Below are positions 18,241 to 26,044 of a stretch of DNA of 64,000 nucleotides, piece by piece; the stretch's first letter is position 1, and every line of letters begins with the position of its first letter. Origin of the DNA: Fimbriimonas ginsengisoli Gsoil 348 (GTDB lineage: Bacteria > Armatimonadota > Fimbriimonadia > Fimbriimonadales > Fimbriimonadaceae); contig NZ_CP007139.1 of NCBI RefSeq assembly GCF_000724625.1, forward strand, positions 2,666,001-2,730,000. The letters are read 5' to 3'. The notes beneath the pieces are model-generated. The model was not told the origin of the DNA and ran no database searches. It saw nothing but the letters and a program-made list of their open reading frames with translations. The translations under genes were made by a program, and so were the position numbers.

Positions 18241-18261
18241 CTGTTCGGTTATGATTTAGCG
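18226..18261 (+). promoter_or_regulatory. Leaderless promoter with embedded ArsR operator
   Basis: TTGACA (18226-18231), an 18-bp spacer, TATGAT (18250-18255), then 6 nt to the GTG start of the ArsR gene. The spacer holds a perfect palindrome, CATAAC (18236-18241) and GTTATG (18248-18253), spaced by 6. A dimeric repressor bound there would block polymerase, which predicts autoregulation. Confidence 0.75.
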
Positions 18262-18588
18262 GTGTCCGAAACGACCAGCCGGGACCGACTCTTCAAAACC
18301 CTTGCGGATCCCTCGCGGAGGGCGATCTATGAGCGGATTGCTCGGGGTGGGGCGCAGACGGTGCATGCCCTCACGGATCGGTCGGGGATCTCGCAGCCGG
18401 CGGTATCCAAACATCTGGGCGTGCTGAAGAAAGCCGGTTTGGTCGCAGACGAACGATCGGGGAGGGAAACCCGATACAGCGCGACGCCCGATGGGCTCGC
18501 ACCGTTGCTCGACTGGATGAAGCACTACGGGACCTTCTGGAACAAGCACCTCGACGAGCTCGAGAATCTACTTAACAGGATCGACTAA
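18262..18588 (+). CDS. ArsR-family transcriptional repressor
   Basis: A 108-residue winged-helix regulator. The recognition helix region is SGISQPAVSKHLGVLKKAGL, followed by the wing (ERSGRETRYSATPDGL). Metal-binding Cys motifs of ArsR/SmtB are absent, as is usual for the subgroup linked to AHSA1 genes, so the inducer is probably not a metal. GTG start, apparently leaderless, with its own palindrome in the promoter. The stop overlaps the next gene start by one base (TAATG). Confidence 0.88.
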   Translation: MSETTSRDRLFKTLADPSRRAIYERIARGGAQTVHALTDRSGISQPAVSKHLGVLKKAGLVADERSGRETRYSATPDGLAPLLDWMKHYGTFWNKHLDELENLLNRID

Positions 18589-18998
18589 TGAACGAAGACC
18601 AAACTCAAACGCAAAGCGTGGTGATCGAGCGGGAACTGCCGCACGTGCCGGAAAAGGTATGGCGCGCGCTTACCCAGCCGCAGCTCATCGAGCAGTGGCT
18701 TATGAAGAACGATTTCAAGCCGGTGGTGAACCAGGGTTTCACCCTGAGCGCCGACTGGGGTTCGGTCGAGTGCCAAGTCGTGACGGTCGAGCCGAACAAA
18801 ACGCTCGCGTACACATGGGCCGCCTACGGCCTCGAGAGCGTCGTCACCTGGACTCTCACCCCCTCGCCCACGGGAACCCATCTTCGGATGGAGCACTCAG
18901 GGTTTGGCCCCGATCAACAGCAGGCATACAAGGGCGCCCAGTACGGGTGGGCGAATTTCCTCGACAACTTGGAGAAGGTTGTCGCGAAGCAAGAGTAG
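18588..18998 (+). CDS. AHSA1/SRPBCC-domain protein
   Basis: A 136-residue START-like (AHSA1 type) protein with a hydrophobic-cavity fold; IERELPHVPEKVWRALTQP and a C-terminal WANFLDNLEKVV helix are typical. The family binds small hydrophobic ligands or acts on stress proteins. Translationally coupled to the ArsR gene (TAATG), the common ArsR-AHSA1 pairing. The ligand is unknown. Confidence 0.85.
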   Translation: MNEDQTQTQSVVIERELPHVPEKVWRALTQPQLIEQWLMKNDFKPVVNQGFTLSADWGSVECQVVTVEPNKTLAYTWAAYGLESVVTWTLTPSPTGTHLRMEHSGFGPDQQQAYKGAQYGWANFLDNLEKVVAKQE

Positions 18999-19010
18999 GA
19001 GGTCAACCGG

Positions 19011-19568
19011 ATGTCAAAAACCATCTCGAAAATCCGTTTCACCGCCACCCTCTTCCGGCCGGCTGGCGTGCCGAAGGATGACGCTTGGACCTTTCTCAAC
19101 CTACCCAAGGAGGCCAGCGACCAACTCCCGTCACGCAGCATGACGTCGGTTGAGGGGACCATCAATGGGTTTGCCTTCCAAGCCACCCTTGAGCCAGACG
19201 GCAAAGGCGGCCACTGGCTCAAAGTGGACCAGAAGCTGCGCGGGGCCGCGGGCGCGGAGGCCGGCGACCTCGTCACGCTGGAGATCGCACCAATGGCCGT
19301 CGAGCCCGAGCCTGAGGTTCCCGCCGATCTGTGGGAGGCTCTCCTAGCGGCCCCTCCGAAAGCGCTCGCCACCTGGTCTGACATTACACCGCTCGCCCGC
19401 CGGGACTGGATCCACTGGATCACCTCCGGAAAGCGAGCGGAGACCCGCGCCAAGCGGATCGGAGTGGCCCTTTCCAAGCTAACCGCCGGCAACCGCCGCC
19501 CCTGCTGCTTCGACCGCTCGGGCATGTACAGCAACAGCATGAGCTGTCCGGTCGCCGACGTGGAATGA
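19011..19568 (+). CDS. DUF1905/YdeI-OmdA family protein
   Basis: A 185-residue protein. Residues about 5-85 fit DUF1905 (FTATLFRPAG...WTFLNLPKEAS). The C-terminal part (about 105-160: LWEALLAAPPKALATW, then ARRDWIHWITSGKRAETRAKRI) matches the YdeI/OmdA bacteriocin-resistance-associated domain. The last 25 residues contain three Cys. It is third in the ArsR operon, 12 bp after the AHSA1 gene. Function is not established. Confidence 0.82.
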   Translation: MSKTISKIRFTATLFRPAGVPKDDAWTFLNLPKEASDQLPSRSMTSVEGTINGFAFQATLEPDGKGGHWLKVDQKLRGAAGAEAGDLVTLEIAPMAVEPEPEVPADLWEALLAAPPKALATWSDITPLARRDWIHWITSGKRAETRAKRIGVALSKLTAGNRRPCCFDRSGMYSNSMSCPVADVE

Positions 19569-19582
19569 GGCTACCACAAGAG

Positions 19583-20227
19583 CTAGGCAGATCTTGGGGC
19601 GGCTCCGGCGAAGAGAATTAGGTTTCCGTCGGGGGCCTTTACCACGAATGTATGGGCACCCCATGGTTCCTCCCGCAGCCGCTGGTGGAACTCGACACCC
19701 GCTTCCTGGTACTCCAGGAAGAGAGCCTTGGCGTCCTTCAGGACGATCGAAGCGGCAAGGAGCGAGTCTCGTTCCATCCGCTCTAAGTCAAAGGGGAGGT
19801 CCTGTACGTAGCGAAGATTGAGCGCCACGCCGTCCCTCGCCACCTGGGCATAGAACGGGGGGTCACCGTAGGCGAAAACAACGGAGAAGCCAAGTTTGCC
19901 GAAGTATTCAAAGGCGATTGCGATATCGGTGACGAAGAGTTGCGGCTCAGCCCGAGTGAGGGTGGCGCAGTTAGTCGAAGATGGAGTGTTTTTGCTCATG
20001 GAGTCAATCCTTTCCGCGAGCGACTGCCAACTGTCGAACCCGTGTTGGCGGGCAACTACCTCCTGGGCATCTTTCAGGCGGAAGTCCGCTTGAAGAATGT
20101 CCCGGTCGGTCCACCCGGCGAACCGAGGCAAGGCTGAGCGGATGGCGGAGGCGACCGAAAAGTCGCCCTCCCGGTGCCGGCGCAGAATGCCCTTTGCCCG
20201 CTTACGCAGGTTTTCTAGGTTTGGCAT
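19583..20227 (-). CDS. VOC/glyoxalase-fold protein with N-terminal helical domain
   Basis: A 214-residue two-domain protein. The N-terminal 65 residues (LENLRKRAKGILRRHREGD, then VARQHGFDSWQSL) form the helical domain often found ahead of ankyrin or VOC domains. Residues about 85-214 are a VOC fold (AEPQLFVTDIAIAFEYFGKLGFSV, ending FVVKAPDGNLILFAG), as in glyoxalases and bleomycin-binding proteins. I start it at ATG 20227 because relatives begin MPNLENL; ten more codons are open upstream within a hairpin repeat. Confidence 0.8.
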   Translation of the reverse strand: MPNLENLRKRAKGILRRHREGDFSVASAIRSALPRFAGWTDRDILQADFRLKDAQEVVARQHGFDSWQSLAERIDSMSKNTPSSTNCATLTRAEPQLFVTDIAIAFEYFGKLGFSVVFAYGDPPFYAQVARDGVALNLRYVQDLPFDLERMERDSLLAASIVLKDAKALFLEYQEAGVEFHQRLREEPWGAHTFVVKAPDGNLILFAGAAPRSA

Positions 20228-20285
20228 GACGAATCGCGGAGATTCGTAGGCGGGCATTGCCCTTCGACATTGTGTCGGCGCACCC
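20228..20285. repeat. Cluster of short hairpins
   Basis: Three adjacent small hairpins: GAATC/GATTC near 20231-20245, GGGC-ATT-GCCC at 20252-20262 and CGACA-TTG-TGTCG at 20265-20277. It resembles the three-base-loop hairpin arrays elsewhere in this window. Confidence 0.5.
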
Positions 20286-20461
20286 TACAGGAGCCCTTCA
20301 ATCATATCATAGGAGCGCCAGCGCAAGGAGGCGTGGGGGTGTGAAGGACGAAGGCGAACAGGGAGGCGTGATGACCCGCTTCTGTAGGCTCTACGACCGC
20401 CGTTCGGGTCGGGGAGGGTGATGGCTTCTCGCGCGTGGGTGGGACGAGAGCTTGGGAATCG

Positions 20462-20474
20462 TATAATTACGTGA
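20462..20474 (+). promoter_or_regulatory. Leaderless promoter of the toxin-antitoxin operon
   Basis: A consensus -10 box TATAAT (20462-20467) ends 7 nt before ATG 20475, with no ribosome-binding site. A weak GTGGGA sits 17 bp upstream as a -35 candidate. Confidence 0.6.
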
Positions 20475-20684
20475 ATGATGAGTAGCGCCTTCAGTAAAGC
20501 CGTCGAACTGGCAAGCAAGCTTCCGGAGAAGGATCAGGACGCACTGGGCGCGTTGTTGCTTGAGGAGATGCAGTCCAACAAGCGCTGGGCAAAGCTCTTC
20601 GGGTCGTCACAAGACCTGCTCTCCAAACTCGCCGACGACGCTTTAGCCGAGCATAAGGCAGGCAAGACCAAGCCCTGGAAATGA
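20475..20684 (+). CDS. Antitoxin of a type II toxin-antitoxin pair
   Basis: A 69-residue helical, charged protein (SKLPEKDQDALGALLLEEM, ending in a basic tail GKTKPWK). Size, composition and position ahead of a RelE/ParE-sized gene with a 4-bp ATGA overlap fit an antitoxin. The N-terminus would be the DNA-binding part and the tail would wrap the toxin; no standard DNA-binding motif is evident. Two adjacent ATG codons are possible starts. Confidence 0.72.
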   Translation: MMSSAFSKAVELASKLPEKDQDALGALLLEEMQSNKRWAKLFGSSQDLLSKLADDALAEHKAGKTKPWK

Positions 20685-20974
20685 GGCGGTCAAAGCCATT
20701 TGCGGGCCGCTCACTTACAACTTCTGCGTTCTGGGAGAATTTTGACCGCCTTCCAAATCCTGACCAGGAACAGGCCCGAGAGGCTCATCGGCAATGGCTT
20801 GCGGACCCAAGGCTACCGGGTCTACGATTCAAGAAAGTCCACGGTCGCCGTCCGATCTACTCGGTTCGCGTGAACATTACGGTTCGAGCACTGGGCGTCC
20901 AAGCCGAGGGAGATATTGTATGGTTTTGGATAGGTCCTCACGACGAGTACGAAGCGATCCTTAAGCGGCTCTGA
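20681..20974 (+). CDS. RelE/ParE-fold toxin
   Basis: A 97-residue basic protein with the RelE/ParE-fold pattern: two N-terminal helices (FWENFDRLPNPDQEQAREAHRQW), then strands LRFKKVHGRRPIYSVRV, ITVRALGVQAEGDIVWFWIG and a final HDEYEAIL. The GPHDEY ending is typical of this toxin group. Members cut mRNA at the ribosome or poison gyrase; which applies here cannot be told. Translationally coupled to the antitoxin (ATGA). Confidence 0.78.
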   Translation: MRRSKPFAGRSLTTSAFWENFDRLPNPDQEQAREAHRQWLADPRLPGLRFKKVHGRRPIYSVRVNITVRALGVQAEGDIVWFWIGPHDEYEAILKRL

Positions 20975-21062
20975 CCGTCCGGATCGTCGCTCGTTCTCGT
21001 GGCAAGCGAGTTACGCCGATACGATCTGCGAATCGAGGCGCGCGTTGAGGCAAAATCACGCG

Positions 21063-23330
21063 ATGGCTCACCCGGATTACGGTTCGATTATCATTCGCGG
21101 CGCGCGGGAGAATAACCTTAAGAGCGTTTCGCTCGATATTCCCAAGCGGCGGATTACCGTGTTCACGGGGGTTTCGGGGTCGGGGAAGTCGTCGCTGGTC
21201 TTCGGCACCATCGCGGCCGAGAGCCAGCGGCTCATCAATGAGACGTACCCGGCTTTTGTCCAGCAGTTTATGCCGCATTACGGGCAGCCCGAAGCTGACC
21301 AACTGGAAAACATTTCCGCCGCGATCATCGTCGACCAGCAGCGGCTGGGGGGCAACTCGCGCTCCACGGTGGCCACGGTCACCGACGCCGCGCAGATGCT
21401 GCGCGTTTTGTTCTCGCGCCTCGCCGAACCGCACCTCGGCTCGCCCGGGTTCTATTCTTACAACGACCCGCGCGGCTTGTGTCCTGAGTGCGAAGGGATC
21501 GGCCAAGTCGCCGCCATGAACATGGCGGCCGTCGTCGACGAGAGCAAATCGCTCGCCGAAGGCGCGTTGCTTTGTCGAGGGTTCGAGGTCGATAGCTGGT
21601 GGTGCGCCGCCTATTTCCGTTCCGGTTTGTTCGACATCGACAAACCGATCCGGGACTACACGCCGGAAGAGCGGGACATGCTCTTCAACCTCGACGACGG
21701 GCGCAAGGTCAAGGTCGACAAGATCAATCTAACTTACGAAGGGGTGATTCCCAAGCTGAAGCGATCTCTGGGAAGCAAGGATCCAGAGACGCTGCAACCC
21801 CATATCCGGGCGGAATACGACCGGGTATTCACCCGTAAGCTCTGTTCGGCTTGCCAAGGTGCCCGGCTCAACGCGGCGGCGCTAAATAGCCGCATCGACG
21901 GGCACAACATCGCCGAACTGTCGGCCATGCAGGTGAGCGACCTTGCCGAATGGGTACGCACCATCGAGGCGCCGCAAGTCGGTCCGATGCTCGGCGCCTT
22001 GGCTACCCGCCTCGAAAACCTTGTCACGATTGGGCTCGGCTACCTTAGCCTCGACCGGGAAAGCTCGTCACTTTCGGGCGGCGAAAGTCAGCGGGTCAAG
22101 ATGGTGCGCCATCTCGGCAGCTCGCTCACCGACATCACCTACGTGTTCGACGAGCCGTCCGTGGGGCTACATCCGCACGATGTGGGACGGATGGCCGGGT
22201 TGATGCAGCAACTGCGCGACAAGGGGAATACCGTGCTCATCGTGGAGCATAAACCGGATATGATCGCCATCGCCGACCACGTGGTGGATATGGGTCCCTT
22301 AGCCGGCACGAAGGGGGGCGAAGTGGTCTACGAGGGGGATTTCGCTGGGCTCCTGACCTCCGGCACGCTGACCGGTAACCACATGGGTCGGCATCAGCCG
22401 ACCAAAGAGAAGGTGCGCAAGCCGACGGGGGAGCCGCTTAAGATCGAGCATGCGAGACTGAACAACCTTAAAGACGTGTCGGTTTCCATTCCGCGCGGAG
22501 TGCTAACGGCGGTATCGGGCGTCGCCGGCTCGGGCAAATCCAGCCTCATTCAAGGGTGTTTGCCCACGGCCTACCCCGAGACGATCATCATCGATCAGAA
22601 TCTGGCGCGCGGCTCGCGTCGGTCCAATACCGCGACCTACACCGGGATTCTCGATAACGTCCGGAAAGCGTTCGCCAAGGCCAACGGGGTCGACGCGTCG
22701 CTGTTCTCGGCCAACTCCAAGGGGGCGTGTGCCGACTGTAACGGGCTCGGCGTTATCTACACCGACCTTGCCCATCTGGATCCGATGGTCACCACCTGCG
22801 AAACCTGCGACGGCAAGCGATTCCTGCCGGAAGTGCTCGAGCACCGGCTGCGCGGGAGATCGATCGCCGATGTCTACGAAATGAGCGTCGAAGACGCCGC
22901 AACGTTCTTCACCGAGCCGGCGATCGCTAAGACCCTTCAAGGCCTCGTCGACGTGGGCCTCGGCTACCTAACTTTGGGCCAGCCGCTCTCCACCCTCTCC
23001 GGAGGCGAGCGCCAACGGCTAAAGCTTGCCGCCGAACTGGGTAAGAAGGGGAACATCTACGTGCTCGACGAGCCCACGACAAGTCTGCATATGAACGATG
23101 TCGACACCCTGATCGGGCTATTCGACCGCCTCGTGGACGCCGGCTCCACCGTCATCGTCATCGAACACAACCTCGACGTCATCGCCCGCTCCGACTGGGT
23201 CATCGACCTCGGCCCCGGCGCCGGCCAGCAGGGCGGCACGGTCCAGTTCGAAGGCGTACCGGCCGGTCTGGCGGCACAGGCGAACACCCTCACCGGGCGA
23301 TATTTGGCTACTCGTAGGGGACCGAGTTGA
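21063..23330 (+). CDS. Short UvrA-like ABC ATPase (UvrA2/DrrC type)
   Basis: A 755-residue UvrA paralogue, about 190 residues shorter than housekeeping UvrA (about 940). Both ABC modules are intact: P-loops GVSGSGKSS (36-44) and GVAGSGKSS, signatures LSGGESQR and LSGGERQR, and Walker B ends VFDEPS and VLDEPTTS. Zinc-type CxxC pairs are present (CPEC, CSAC, CADC/CETC). The missing length lies in the N-terminal insertion, as in UvrA2/DrrC proteins linked to resistance against DNA-intercalating drugs and unable to bind UvrB. ATG 21063 preferred: CAAAAT ends 6 nt upstream. An in-frame TTG lies at 21045. Confidence 0.88.
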   Translation: MAHPDYGSIIIRGARENNLKSVSLDIPKRRITVFTGVSGSGKSSLVFGTIAAESQRLINETYPAFVQQFMPHYGQPEADQLENISAAIIVDQQRLGGNSRSTVATVTDAAQMLRVLFSRLAEPHLGSPGFYSYNDPRGLCPECEGIGQVAAMNMAAVVDESKSLAEGALLCRGFEVDSWWCAAYFRSGLFDIDKPIRDYTPEERDMLFNLDDGRKVKVDKINLTYEGVIPKLKRSLGSKDPETLQPHIRAEYDRVFTRKLCSACQGARLNAAALNSRIDGHNIAELSAMQVSDLAEWVRTIEAPQVGPMLGALATRLENLVTIGLGYLSLDRESSSLSGGESQRVKMVRHLGSSLTDITYVFDEPSVGLHPHDVGRMAGLMQQLRDKGNTVLIVEHKPDMIAIADHVVDMGPLAGTKGGEVVYEGDFAGLLTSGTLTGNHMGRHQPTKEKVRKPTGEPLKIEHARLNNLKDVSVSIPRGVLTAVSGVAGSGKSSLIQGCLPTAYPETIIIDQNLARGSRRSNTATYTGILDNVRKAFAKANGVDASLFSANSKGACADCNGLGVIYTDLAHLDPMVTTCETCDGKRFLPEVLEHRLRGRSIADVYEMSVEDAATFFTEPAIAKTLQGLVDVGLGYLTLGQPLSTLSGGERQRLKLAAELGKKGNIYVLDEPTTSLHMNDVDTLIGLFDRLVDAGSTVIVIEHNLDVIARSDWVIDLGPGAGQQGGTVQFEGVPAGLAAQANTLTGRYLATRRGPS

Positions 23331-23345
23331 CGCACCCCCCTTTTT

Positions 23346-23662
23346 CTGGCACCCCTCCGGGGTGCGAAGTTTGGGCCGACCGTAACCCCGGGTCTTCGAC
23401 CCGCGGCTAAGTTCTTGTGAGCCCTCCGGGCTCGTGGCCTTTCGCTCGCAAACTCAGGTGCTCCGGCGACCGTAAGTGCAACGGAAGGACGGTCCGCAAG
23501 TGTACGGCACGTTACTAGCCAGGCCTGCGACCCTTGACTTGCCTCCGTCCCCATGTTCTTTCGGATCGGAACGAGCCCGGGAGGGCTCCCGAGAACTTAG
23601 CCGCGGGTCGAAGACCCGGGGGTTCGGGCCGCAATCAATTTCGCACCCCGAAGGGGTGCCAG
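23346..23662. repeat. Large compound palindromic repeat element
   Basis: Left arm about 23346-23437 and right arm about 23571-23662 are inverted copies of each other with scattered differences. Each arm contains the same three small hairpins in order: GCACCCC/GGGGTGC, CGGGTC/GACCCG (followed by GCGGCTAA) and GAGCCC/GGGCTC, with loops TCC, TTC, TCC on the left and GAA, GAA, GGGA on the right. No reading frame inside looks coding. It appears to be a MITE- or REP-like element and lies against a truncated gene. Confidence 0.7.
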
Positions 23663-23827
23663 AATCTGCGGCCCGGACCTTCTGCCAATGCCCTTCGTCG
23701 AGGGCGAGATCCTCGGCGGTAAGGAGCCCGACGGCTCGGCGCGGAGCAATCGGCGAAGCGTGTCGTTCCGAAAAGCGGCGACGCCCGCCGCGGCGGAATC
23801 CGCGATAAAATGCCGGCGGGAGACCAT
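23663..23827 (-). pseudogene. Remnant of a Tat-exported class V aminotransferase
   Basis: The minus strand from 23827 reads MVSRRHFIADSAAAGVAAF, a twin-arginine signal, and then FRNDTLRRLLRAEP. After a one-base frame change near 23725 the reading continues AEDLALDEGHWQKVRAA and then runs into the palindromic repeat. This order (Tat signal, then LAxDExxWxxVRxA) is the N-terminus of Tat-linked class V aminotransferases (isopenicillin-N epimerase-like). Everything beyond about 55 codons is missing, so this is a dead fragment, probably cut off by the repeat. Confidence 0.55.
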
Positions 23828-23970
23828 GGCCGATTCTACAGGGGTTGAGGGGATGGATAGCTCGCTGGGAGCCGCACGGTGAGATTCTCACAACTGGCGG
23901 GGAGAAGGGCCAAGCGACATTTGGCCGTGAACCGGGACTCTCGTGCACAGCGATGACAGGATTCCTCCTT

Positions 23971-24006
23971 TAGACAGAGGGGGTACTCCTGTGGCATGAT
24001 CGGAGA
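23971..24006 (+). promoter_or_regulatory. Promoter of pentapeptide-repeat gene
   Basis: TAGACA (23971-23976), 18-bp spacer, CATGAT (23995-24000) preceded by TG, then 6 nt to ATG 24007. The geometry is the same as at the ArsR promoter (18258 region), which supports a leaderless mRNA. Confidence 0.55.
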
Positions 24007-24624
24007 ATGGACGGGGTGGTCGTATGGGAAGATCAGGAGTTCACCGATCGTTCATTTACCACCTTAAGCCTCGAGTCTGGGGCGACATTCCGGGCGTGCC
24101 GATTCTGTCGGTGCACGTTCGACAAGGCTCGTCTGAATGAGCTCGTGACGCGGTCGTGCGTCTTCGACGAGTGCTCGTTCGTCGGTGCTCAGCTCAGCAG
24201 CTCCGTCCACCATGCATCGTCATTCTTGAACTGCGGTTTCTCGCGCGCGAGCCTATTCGGGGCGCGGCTGCACGAGTGCCGGTTGATCGGCTCAGATCTG
24301 TCCACCGCCGACTTGGCCGGGCTGATGGTCGAGGGTGGCGACTGGTCGTACTGTCTCTTGAGACAGCAGAATTTGGATGGAACGGACCTAAGCCGGGTTA
24401 AGTTCGTGGAAGCCGATATGTTCGGTTGCTCACTCAAAAACTGCGATCTGCGCCGCGCGGTCCTGCGTCAAGCTAACCTTCAGCAGGCGGACCTTCGTGG
24501 TGCCGACCTCCGAGATGCCGATCTCGCCGAAACCGATCTGCGGACCACTAATCTTCGGAAAGCCCGAATCACGATCGAAGTCGCGATTGCCTTCGCGCTT
24601 TCTCACGGGATGACTTTCGAGTAA
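24007..24624 (+). CDS. Pentapeptide-repeat protein
   Basis: A 205-residue protein folding as a right-handed quadrilateral beta-helix. A(D/N)Lxx-type repeats run through about 25-185, clearest at the C-terminal end (ANLQQADLRGADLRDADLAE). Some family members mimic DNA and protect gyrase (Qnr, MfpA); most are uncharacterised. The cysteine content of the first half is high (FRACRFCRCTF). No signal peptide or membrane segment, so it is cytoplasmic. Confidence 0.85.
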   Translation: MDGVVVWEDQEFTDRSFTTLSLESGATFRACRFCRCTFDKARLNELVTRSCVFDECSFVGAQLSSSVHHASSFLNCGFSRASLFGARLHECRLIGSDLSTADLAGLMVEGGDWSYCLLRQQNLDGTDLSRVKFVEADMFGCSLKNCDLRRAVLRQANLQQADLRGADLRDADLAETDLRTTNLRKARITIEVAIAFALSHGMTFE

Positions 24625-24681
24625 TTCCCTACGAGCTATTTACTTGGCACGCTTAAGAAAGCCGCCGATGGGCGTATCCGG

Positions 24682-25818
24682 CTACCGGAAGGCATGATAG
24701 AGCGGCATCGGCTCCGGGGTCCAGCGGCCTTGGAGCCGCTCCAGAGTTTCGCGAGCCGCCTGGCCCATCGCTAGGAGGTGGCCGAACTCCTCCGTCGTGC
24801 GGGCGAACTGGTCCAGCCGCATCAGCACCCGCTGGTGCCAGGTAGAGGCGCCCCATTGGTAGTCCTTTTCTAGGTTCCGATGCACCATCCAGGTGCCATT
24901 GCTGATCATCCAATAGGCGCAAGCCTCGGTCATTCGCCGGCCGAAGAGCCGGTCGTCGCGCACTTCGGGAATGGCGGGGGCCAGACGCTCCCGATAGCGG
25001 CGCTCCACCATCGGCGCTACGTCGTCGGGCAGCCGTTGGGCGAGCCAGCAGTGCGGCATGCACAGCCGGCAATACGCCGTATCCAGAAGGGCGGAATGGT
25101 AGCCGCCCACCTCGAAGTCGATCAAGCGCACCCGTCCGGCCATGAGCACGGTGTTGTCCGGGCACGAGTCGTTGTGAACAAAGGCACGGAACGGCGCGGG
25201 GTCGTCGATGGCCTCGACCAGTGAGTCGTATTCGTCCCAAAAGGCCGGCCCGACTTCCTGTCCTACCGCCGAGAACGCCGTTTGCAAATCGCCTCGAAGC
25301 CATCGTAGGTCGCCCCAGCCCTGTCCTCGACGCTCGCCGGGAATCGGTCCCACGTCTTTGCGGATCGCCCGGAAGAGCTCCTCTTTCCTGTGCGTACCGG
25401 CGTGGAGGTCGGCCACGGCCTCCGCATGGAGAGCGAGTGCTTCCCTCGCGAGGTGCGGATCCTCTCCCATAAGGGCGGTCGCCACCGAGTCGTTCTTCCC
25501 AAGGTCCTCGGAGATAACGAGCCATTGCGGCCGGTCGCCCCCGTAGAAACGGGGAACCAGCCCAGAGTCGGGAAGTACCTCGCTCAAAAAGGCGAGGCTC
25601 GCCCACTCATCCAAGAGCCCGGCTGGCGGCTCTCCGCCGAGCTCGTCGGCCGCCGCCATCTTCACGATCACGTGAGTAGGGAATCCGGATAGGGCGTGGT
25701 TGAGTTGCCCGCGGTAGCAACGGTCCTCGCGTAGCGTCTCAGTTGGCCCCACCCGCACCTCGCCGCCCCAATTCTCGGTGAGCAATCGCTCCGTGGCAGC
25801 AACGGCTTCGGCACGCAT
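24682..25818 (-). CDS. APH-type phosphotransferase
   Basis: A 378-residue member of the aminoglycoside phosphotransferase/choline-kinase-like fold. The catalytic loop reads VHNDSCPDNTVL, with Asp as catalytic base, and the metal-binding Asp is in RLIDFEVGG. The N-terminal lobe has HVIVKMAA with the ATP-binding Lys. The substrate is unknown; this group includes kinases of sugars, choline and antibiotics. A perfect 12-bp palindrome, CGTTCGCGAACG (25819-25830), lies immediately before the start codon and may be an operator. Confidence 0.82.
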   Translation of the reverse strand: MRAEAVAATERLLTENWGGEVRVGPTETLREDRCYRGQLNHALSGFPTHVIVKMAAADELGGEPPAGLLDEWASLAFLSEVLPDSGLVPRFYGGDRPQWLVISEDLGKNDSVATALMGEDPHLAREALALHAEAVADLHAGTHRKEELFRAIRKDVGPIPGERRGQGWGDLRWLRGDLQTAFSAVGQEVGPAFWDEYDSLVEAIDDPAPFRAFVHNDSCPDNTVLMAGRVRLIDFEVGGYHSALLDTAYCRLCMPHCWLAQRLPDDVAPMVERRYRERLAPAIPEVRDDRLFGRRMTEACAYWMISNGTWMVHRNLEKDYQWGASTWHQRVLMRLDQFARTTEEFGHLLAMGQAARETLERLQGRWTPEPMPLYHAFR

Positions 25819-26044
25819 CGTTCGCGAACGTTACCCTGGCGGTCGCATAAGATCCACCTCTGGCGCCCCGAGGCCTTTGAAAGGGGATAAGGAAGATAGG
25901 ATCTTTAGCGCATTGAACGGCTCTGTTGCTGTTTGCACAGAGCTTGACGCTCGCGGGCCCTGCTCGCTAACGCGGTGGCGGGCTACCGCAGTCTGTAAAA
26001 GCCGATTGCGACATAGAGTGCGGTAGCGAAAAGCCAACGGCGGG

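Noticed and set aside
24653-25606. Long minus-strand frame inside the APH-type kinase region
   Set aside because: It is an Arg/Gly/Pro-rich shifted frame of the kinase gene, whose own frame carries the catalytic motifs.
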